A stretch of 11,297 nt of DNA, taken from Methanosphaera sp. (lineage in GTDB: Archaea > Methanobacteriota > Methanobacteria > Methanobacteriales > Methanobacteriaceae). The notes under the pieces are model-generated. The model saw only the letters and a program-made list of their open reading frames with translations. It had not been told where the DNA came from and did no database searches. The DNA lies in the NCBI GenBank assembly GCA_017430835.1, contig JAFRMD010000041.1:1-11297 (forward strand), read 5' to 3'. Shown in pieces: positions 7,580 to 11,297 of this stretch (positions are counted from its first letter, which is position 1; the number at the start of each line of letters is the position of its first letter). A program made the translations under genes and the position numbers.

Positions 7580-8293
7580 TTAGTTAACGAAATCATAAGT
7601 CATGTTTTCATTTGTATCCCAATTCAATGGAATTGTTACTAAATATTTTTTATTTTCTGAGTCAAGTAACAAGTATAATTTACCTTTTCCTTTTTCTTTT
7701 GAATATAATGTTTTATAAGAATTATTTAACTTTTCATTAAATTTTATTGTAACAAAATAACCTCCTTTTTCGCCAAATTCAGTTTTTGGAATATTTTTAG
7801 TTATAGAAAAGCTAGCATTGGTTAAATTTTTAGTATGGATTTCATTATTATCTTTATCATAAAATATGATATATGAATTTGCTGGATTAAAACTTTTATT
7901 CTCCATAATCTTATTCAAAGTTTCATTAAAAGAAGATGCATCATCAGTACCTTCTATTGAAAATAAATTGGGAGTTAAATCAAGTTGCTCGCTTTTTAAT
8001 TCATATTCTGTTGATGAACCAGCTACTTCATACTTATAACCTTTTACCTCCTGTTTTTCCTTAATATCGCCTTTAATCTTTCTATGTTGAGTTATGTGTG
8101 CAAAAATTTGAATAAAATTTAAGCTATCATCCTCATAAGTCACATTGATAACATCATTTGGAATATCAATAACATCATTGTCTATAGGTTCCTCACCAGA
8201 TAAAAAATCAAACCAACCTGCACTAGCAGTACTAACACATCCTAGTGTCATAAATGCCACTAATGATACAATTAATAACTTTTTAAAATTCAT
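7580..8293 (-). CDS. Secreted or lipoprotein-like protein of unknown function
   Basis: This is a 237-residue protein with a clear export signal: MNFKKLLIVSLVAFMTLGC, then STASA before GWFDFLSGE. Two processing routes fit: lipidation at Cys19 (TLGC resembles a lipobox) or signal peptidase cleavage after ASA at residue 25. The GWFDFL motif just after the signal recurs, as I recall it, in small secreted proteins of Methanobacteriaceae. Residues 50-90 contain IFAHITQHRKIKGDIKEKQEVKG. The rest looks like a beta-rich soluble domain with alternating strands (SYIIFYDKDNNEIHT, GYFVTIKFNEK, KLYLLLDSENKKYLVTIPLNW). There are no catalytic motifs and no further membrane segment. AGGATGGT (8297-8304) serves as ribosome binding site. 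It shares strand with the adhesin-like gene but has its own promoter and a 287-base gap, so an operon is not indicated. I do not recognise the function. Confidence 0.85.
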   Translation of the reverse strand: MNFKKLLIVSLVAFMTLGCVSTASAGWFDFLSGEEPIDNDVIDIPNDVINVTYEDDSLNFIQIFAHITQHRKIKGDIKEKQEVKGYKYEVAGSSTEYELKSEQLDLTPNLFSIEGTDDASSFNETLNKIMENKSFNPANSYIIFYDKDNNEIHTKNLTNASFSITKNIPKTEFGEKGGYFVTIKFNEKLNNSYKTLYSKEKGKGKLYLLLDSENKKYLVTIPLNWDTNENMTYDFVN

Positions 8294-8350
8294 AATACCA
8301 TCCTATCTACTTAATTAATTAATAATAGATGAAAAGAAATATTTAAAACT

Positions 8351-8359
8351 TAGTATAAA
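8351..8359 (-). promoter_or_regulatory. TATA box of the 237-aa secreted protein gene
   Basis: Minus-strand TTTATACTA is a good archaeal TATA match. It would place transcription initiation about 25 bases downstream and give a leader of roughly 30-40 bases before the ATG at 8293. It is read by eye only. Confidence 0.4.
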
Positions 8360-8443
8360 CTACTTCCTTTCAACAAAAAAATACTAAATCAACAGCATCA
8401 AAAAAGATAATTTCCTGATTAATTATGTGGTTTGGTTAGTAAT

Positions 8444-8508
8444 GTTTATAGTGTATTCTAATGTTGATAAGTAGATATTGTTTCAATTAAAATATTGTAC
8501 CATGGTGA
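8444..8508 (+). promoter_or_regulatory. Promoter and ribosome binding site of the antitoxin-like gene
   Basis: A TATA-like TTTATAG (8445-8451) is followed by GGTGA (8504-8508), six bases before the GTG at 8515. The ribosome binding site decides the GTG start over the nearby ATG at 8502, which is out of frame and closes after a few codons. Confidence 0.4.
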
Positions 8509-8514
8509 TAAAAA

Positions 8515-8706
8515 GTGGAAACTAAAGTTATTAGGGTTAGTTTATTAAATCATGAAAGATTAGCAGATATAGGTCATAAAAATGATTCATTTAATGATAT
8601 AATTTCTAAAGTTTTGGATGATTATGAGGAATATCAAGAAATTAAAGATTTAGTTGAAGCAGATAAAGAATTTGATACTGGGAAGGAGTTCATTTTTCTT
8701 CTTTAG
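8515..8706 (+). CDS. VapB-like antitoxin-type small protein, probably frameshifted at its C-terminus
   Basis: This 63-residue acidic protein starts at GTG. The beginning, METKVIRVSLLNHERLADIGHKNDSFNDIISKVLDDYEEYQEIKDL, resembles archaeal antitoxins of the VapB/ribbon-helix-helix kind: a short basic beta-strand followed by an L..IG....SFNDII...LD helix pair. In such systems the protein binds operator DNA and neutralises a toxin. The last residues (FIFLL) look aberrant. Shifting frame at the T-run 8694-8698 gives SSLEELEF, which continues the expected acidic tail. A one-base deletion is therefore likely. No toxin gene follows: the next 300 bases are a stop-riddled membrane-protein frame. So this is either an orphan or a decaying antitoxin. 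Family assignment is moderate and without database support. Confidence 0.55.
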   Translation: METKVIRVSLLNHERLADIGHKNDSFNDIISKVLDDYEEYQEIKDLVEADKEFDTGKEFIFLL

Positions 8707-8755
8707 AAGAACTTGAATTTAATAAAATTATATGTATTGGAGGTTACATATTATC

Positions 8756-9070
8756 ATGTAAAGTGGTATATTAATTTGGCGTCTTGCCCGTTTTGGAGCT
8801 TGATGCTTATTCCACTATCTAGATGTTTTCATGTTTGTTAAGCTTGTAATGAAAACATTGTTATTTTGTAACAAATGAGTCTTATTATGGACTCAAATGT
8901 TGGCATATATAGTACTATTAGTAGTACTATTATGTCTAACATGTGATCACCTACTTCAAGAATTATGGAAGAAAGAAAATAAGCTTCCATACAGTATTCT
9001 ACTACTGGGTCATATTTTTAGTGGAATAGCCTAACTACTTTTTCAAAGCACAGATGCCATTTACTACTAA
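8756..9070 (+). pseudogene. Small membrane protein gene with five in-frame stops
   Basis: In one uninterrupted frame, starting at ATG 8756 behind GGAGGT (8739-8744), the sequence reads as a coherent hydrophobic protein of about 100 residues. Segments are SGILIWRLARFGA, CLFHYLDVFMFVKLVMKTLL, VLLWTQMLAYIVLLVVLLCL, DHLLQELWKKENKLPYS and ILLLGHIFSGIA, then LLFQSTDAIYY. Stops lie at 8759 (TAA), 8801 (TGA), 8876 (TGA), 9032 (TAA) and 9068 (TAA). The last may be the natural end. Both TGA codons could come from Trp TGG by one change. No frameshift is needed. It could hold three or four membrane segments, but the family is not recognised. The longest stop-free part with an ATG is 8897-9034 (45 codons) and might be an independent mini-protein. 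The gene follows the antitoxin-like gene by about 50 bases. A decayed gene is the simplest reading. Confidence 0.5.
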
Positions 9071-9116
9071 GTTTTTAATAAAATATTAATGGAGAAGATT
9101 AATTCTCCAAATAAAA

Positions 9117-9307
9117 AATTATTCTTAACACACATTACTTCCAGTTGGTAGACTCTTTTAGGATAATGATTTTTGAAAAATCACTATTAATATATTCGCT
9201 TTATGTGTATTTAATCTATTTATTCATTTATTTTTAATTTGAAGTTTAACGAATGATTTTTTTTTAAAATATTCTTCGTTAAACCCAACTATTACGAAGA
9301 ACTTTTT
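9117..9307. repeat. Long direct repeat, copy A, with inverted-module tail
   Basis: Bases 9117-9253 match 10999-11135 at 135 of 137 positions, without gaps, in direct orientation 1882 bases apart. Beyond the identical part, the two copies differ in sequence but keep three short modules in register. In this copy they are TAACGAA (9247), TTCGTTA (9275) and TTACGAA (9292). The first two extend to a perfect 10-bp inverted repeat, GTTTAACGAA (9244-9253) and TTCGTTAAAC (9275-9284), with a 21-base loop. The tail ends in tattacgaagaacttttt, also found at 3367. There are no terminal inverted repeats or target duplication that would make it an insertion sequence. Confidence 0.85.
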
Positions 9308-9333
9308 TTAATTTTGTTATTCACCATTCTTCA

Positions 9334-9410
9334 TTTATACTATATTAAAATAACAATATCATATTTAAAAATTCAAAAAAAGTATTTAAAATCAAAAAAG
9401 AATAAGGTGA
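9334..9410 (+). promoter_or_regulatory. Possible promoter and ribosome binding site for the 47-aa ORF
   Basis: TTTATACTATATTAAAA (9334-9350) is a fair TATA region. AAGGTGA (9404-9410) is a good ribosome binding site, though 13 bases before the ATG at 9424 is rather far. The pair gives the short ORF some credibility. Confidence 0.35.
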
Positions 9411-9423
9411 ATATCATACATAT

Positions 9424-9567
9424 ATGAATATTTGGCATTTAATTATTGTGATTAGAATAAAACATAATATTGGATTAAAAAGACCCAAAGATATGGTTGC
9501 TTATGAATCAAACAAAGAATTCTTAGCAAGGAATAATTATTATATTACTTTAGATGTTTATACATAA
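9424..9567 (+). CDS. Hypothetical 47-aa protein
   Basis: This 47-codon ORF begins MNIWHLIIVIRIKHNIGLKR and ends NNYYITLDVYT. The first ten residues are hydrophobic. The rest is polar and not obviously membrane-spanning. It is supported by an upstream AAGGTGA and a TATA-like box. Codon composition does not look like random AT-rich filler (KRPKDMVAYESNKEF). It converges with the ATPase gene and overlaps its stop by about ten bases, so the two transcripts would be antisense at their ends. I do not recognise it. It could also be the tail fragment of a lost gene. It lies in the interval between the two long repeats. Confidence 0.4.
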   Translation: MNIWHLIIVIRIKHNIGLKRPKDMVAYESNKEFLARNNYYITLDVYT

Positions 9568-10751
9568 TCTTTTTCAAAGGCTTTTATATGGTAATATGTG
9601 TAGAATATTCTGTCTTTGAACACATATTCACCAGTATATTCATCTTTTTGTATGATATTGAGTTTGATTATTTTTTCCAGGAATTGTGGTAGATTCTCTA
9701 TTTCTTTTTCTGTTAGAATATTTTCTAGTTTTTCTTGTGAAAATGAAATAAGTTTTTTTGAGGCTATTTTTGTCAGAATTTCTTCATATAATGGATTGTT
9801 TATTCGTTTAAGTGTTCTTCTTATCAGATTGTTTTCCATGTTTTGTGCTGCTAGTATTACTCCTTCTTTCGCATCAAGTATGGATATTATATTTTTGTTT
9901 AAGTTCCAAAATACTGAATCGCCTATAAATTGCATGGTTAAGGGCATACCTGATGTATATTCTGTCATAAAATCAAGGGCATCATCATTAATTGATATGT
10001 CTAGACTATTGAATGTGTCTTTGAAGAAACTTTTTATTTCATCATCACTTAATATGTCAACATCTGCATAATGGAATATTCTTCCAAATGATGGTTCAAG
10101 TTCCACCAGGTTATCAAATTTTTCAGGATACCCCTCCAATAAGAAGTATACTGGTAAATTATAAGAATTATCTACTGCTACCGTATCTGCAAATTGTTTA
10201 TACCAATCTACGAATTCTTTAGATTCGGATAAACCATTGATATCATCAATTACTATAAACATTGAATCATATTCACTTTTTAATTCATTATATGCTATGG
10301 AAAGATAATCTAAAAAATTATTTTTAATATCTTCTTCTTTATATTTGTCTAAATTGAATTTTAATATGGTTCCATGAATATTTACTTCTGACACATGATC
10401 TCCAAACCAAGTTTTAAGTTTTTCTGTTCGTGATTGAGGAGGTAACTGATTTAATAATGCTTTCATAATACTAGATACTAAAGAATCTACAGAATTATTA
10501 TTCTTGTTAGAAACATATACTGATACTATATTAAATTCCTTGATTTCTTCAGTTATAAATTCTGCTATTGATGTTTTTCCCATTCCACGGTGTCCTGTTA
10601 AAAAGAAATGTTGTACATCACATTTCATTGATTTGTTAAGATATCTTAATATTTTTTTTATTATTTCTTGTCTTCCTTTAAAAAATTCTGGTTTAACAGG
10701 AGTTGACGGTTGAAAAGGACTTTCTAACTCCAAATCAACATAATCACTCAT
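9558..10751 (-). CDS. AAA+/STAND-like P-loop ATPase
   Basis: This 397-residue ATPase resembles the archaeal ATPase / Orc1-Cdc6-related (AAA_16-like) group. In order there is an FFKGRQEIIKKIL box (residues 23-35, the F.GR motif that precedes the P-loop in this clade). Walker A is GHRGMGKT (53-60) and Walker B is FIVIDD (165-170). A strand, VYFLLEG, lies near the sensor 1 position (201-207). FGRIF carries a possible Arg finger (R224), and SGMP (267-270) resembles the lid motif of these ATPases. The region after about 300 is alpha-rich and probably a winged-helix domain (FSQEKLENILTEKEIENLPQFLEKIIKLNII, then a beta-hairpin ending YTYYHIKAFEKD). No nuclease, transmembrane or effector domain is fused. 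A GAGGTGA ribosome binding site fixes the ATG. It stands alone between the two long repeats. A DNA-handling, defence or partition role is possible but not shown. It is not a canonical replication initiator by its N-terminus. Confidence 0.85.
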   Translation of the reverse strand: MSDYVDLELESPFQPSTPVKPEFFKGRQEIIKKILRYLNKSMKCDVQHFFLTGHRGMGKTSIAEFITEEIKEFNIVSVYVSNKNNNSVDSLVSSIMKALLNQLPPQSRTEKLKTWFGDHVSEVNIHGTILKFNLDKYKEEDIKNNFLDYLSIAYNELKSEYDSMFIVIDDINGLSESKEFVDWYKQFADTVAVDNSYNLPVYFLLEGYPEKFDNLVELEPSFGRIFHYADVDILSDDEIKSFFKDTFNSLDISINDDALDFMTEYTSGMPLTMQFIGDSVFWNLNKNIISILDAKEGVILAAQNMENNLIRRTLKRINNPLYEEILTKIASKKLISFSQEKLENILTEKEIENLPQFLEKIIKLNIIQKDEYTGEYVFKDRIFYTYYHIKAFEKDYV

Positions 10752-10755
10752 TTTT

Positions 10756-10762
10756 TCACCTC
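10756..10762 (-). promoter_or_regulatory. Ribosome binding site of the ATPase gene
   Basis: Minus-strand GAGGTGA lies four T-rich-complement bases before the ATG at 10751 and supports that start. A weak TATA-like AAATTATATG lies near 10957-10966. Confidence 0.55.
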
Positions 10763-10777
10763 ACAATAATAATTCAT

Positions 10778-10960
10778 TCATCTCATTACATCAGGATAAA
10801 GACTAATTAAAAATCCATATATGATTTCCTCATATGTTTTTTCTTTAAGGACAAACTCAGAAAAAAAATTTTGATAATCTTTTCACTTAATTTTAAGAAT
10901 TTTATCCCATCATCAATTATCTATTACTGTTGGTATCTTTATTTTTTAGATTACATATAA
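10778..10960 (-). pseudogene. Decayed reading-frame fragment upstream of the ATPase
   Basis: The final frame, open from 10882 to a TGA at 10778-10780, reads KDYQNFFSEFVLKEKTYEEI and continues to FLISLYPDVMR, which looks like real protein. It has no start codon. The adjoining upstream DNA reads sensibly in other frames: IDDGIKFLKLSEKIIKIFF in one, and before that KIPTVIDN in another. This is as expected from two small indels in an older gene, one of them near the run of eight T on the minus strand. The piece ends only 26 bases before the ATPase start, so the former gene was probably co-transcribed with the ATPase. I do not recognise the family. The evidence is by-eye frame coherence only. Confidence 0.35.
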
Positions 10961-10998
10961 TTTTCCAACAAATTAGAAAACTATACCAAAAAAGCAAT

Positions 10999-11180
10999 AA
11001 TTATTCTTAACACACATTACTTCCAGTTGGTAGACTCCTTTAAGATAATGATTTTTGAAAAATCACTATTAATATATTCGCTTTATGTGTATTTAATCTA
11101 TTTATTCATTTATTTTTAATTTGAAGTTTAACGAAGAACTTTTTTAATATTTATTATTCGTTATATATGGCTATAACGAA
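10999..11180. repeat. Long direct repeat, copy B, with inverted-module tail
   Basis: This is the partner of the repeat at 9117, identical over 137 bases apart from two transitions. The tail again carries TAACGAA (11129), TTCGTTA (11157) and TAACGAA (11174), so module spacings of 28 and 17 bases equal those of copy A. The second pair forms a perfect 9-bp hairpin, TTCGTTATA (11157-11165) and TATAACGAA (11172-11180), with loop TATGGC. This core recurs near 7481. No homology to copy A is visible beyond this point. The remaining bases to 11297 hold no gene I can support. Confidence 0.85.
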
Positions 11181-11297
11181 GTAAAAAGAAAAAGTTTATG
11201 TTTGGAACTTAAACTAAGTTCACCACTTTCTAGCATAGTATTTTATGAATATTATATAAATCTAGTATAATTAAGACTTTATCTAAATTCAAGTTGA

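Noticed and set aside
8823..8858. A perfect 10-bp inverted repeat ATGTTTTCAT / ATGAAAACAT with a 16-base loop.
   Set aside because: It lies inside the coherent membrane-protein frame. The loop is long and no T-run follows closely, so a terminator or operator is not supported.
9616..10713. Plus-strand ORFs opposite the ATPase gene.
   Set aside because: They lie antisense to a clear P-loop ATPase with intact motifs and have no start signals.
9117..11180. Repeat pair as a CRISPR array or insertion-sequence ends.
   Set aside because: There are only two copies, each over 130 bases and in direct orientation. There are no regular spacers, no terminal inverted repeats and no transposase.

Overview
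The window is very AT-rich. Its surface-protein style is typical of Methanobacteriaceae: a Sec signal, a Thr/Asn/Lys-rich linker, GGAIYN-type beta-helix repeats, then Ig-like repeats. Strong GGTGA-type ribosome binding sites and archaeal TATA-like boxes fit a gut methanogen. Methanosphaera is my best guess, with Methanobrevibacter as the alternative. This is inferred from protein style and composition only.

Left third (1-3000): debris around group II introns. A complete-looking intron lies on the minus strand (about 377-2680), with a GTGCG 5' end, a canonical 34-nt domain V and a reverse transcriptase ORF broken by a single in-frame TAG. A second, degenerate intron 3' end lies at 67-166. Between the two is the start of an exonuclease III gene (20 codons) with an intact ribosome binding site but no remainder. 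Directly 5' of the intron on the minus strand is a terminator-like hairpin. It closes a C-terminal fragment of what may be a transglutaminase/cysteine-peptidase-like wall protein.

Middle (3000-8300): about 600 bp of AT-rich spacer, then two minus-strand secreted-protein genes. One is a 1231-aa adhesin-like protein and the other a 237-aa secreted or lipoprotein-like protein of unknown function.

Right third (8300-11297): a plus-strand antitoxin-like gene that seems frameshifted at its end. It is followed by a small membrane-protein gene carrying five in-frame stops but no frameshift. Next is a 1.9-kb module bounded by two directly oriented, almost identical 137-bp repeats. The module holds a 47-codon plus-strand ORF, a convergent 397-aa AAA+/STAND-like ATPase gene and, upstream of that, a decayed reading-frame fragment. 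Each 137-bp repeat runs into a set of TAACGAA/TTCGTTA inverted modules whose spacing is the same in both copies although the intervening bases differ. Related short motifs recur at 3367 and 7481.

Overall this is an accessory, decaying island: live surface and ATPase genes embedded among intron and gene remnants. I see no CRISPR array, rRNA, tRNA or complete insertion sequence. The items most worth a second look are the paired repeats around the ATPase, the stop-riddled but frame-preserved membrane gene, and the paired intron ends around the exonuclease III start.
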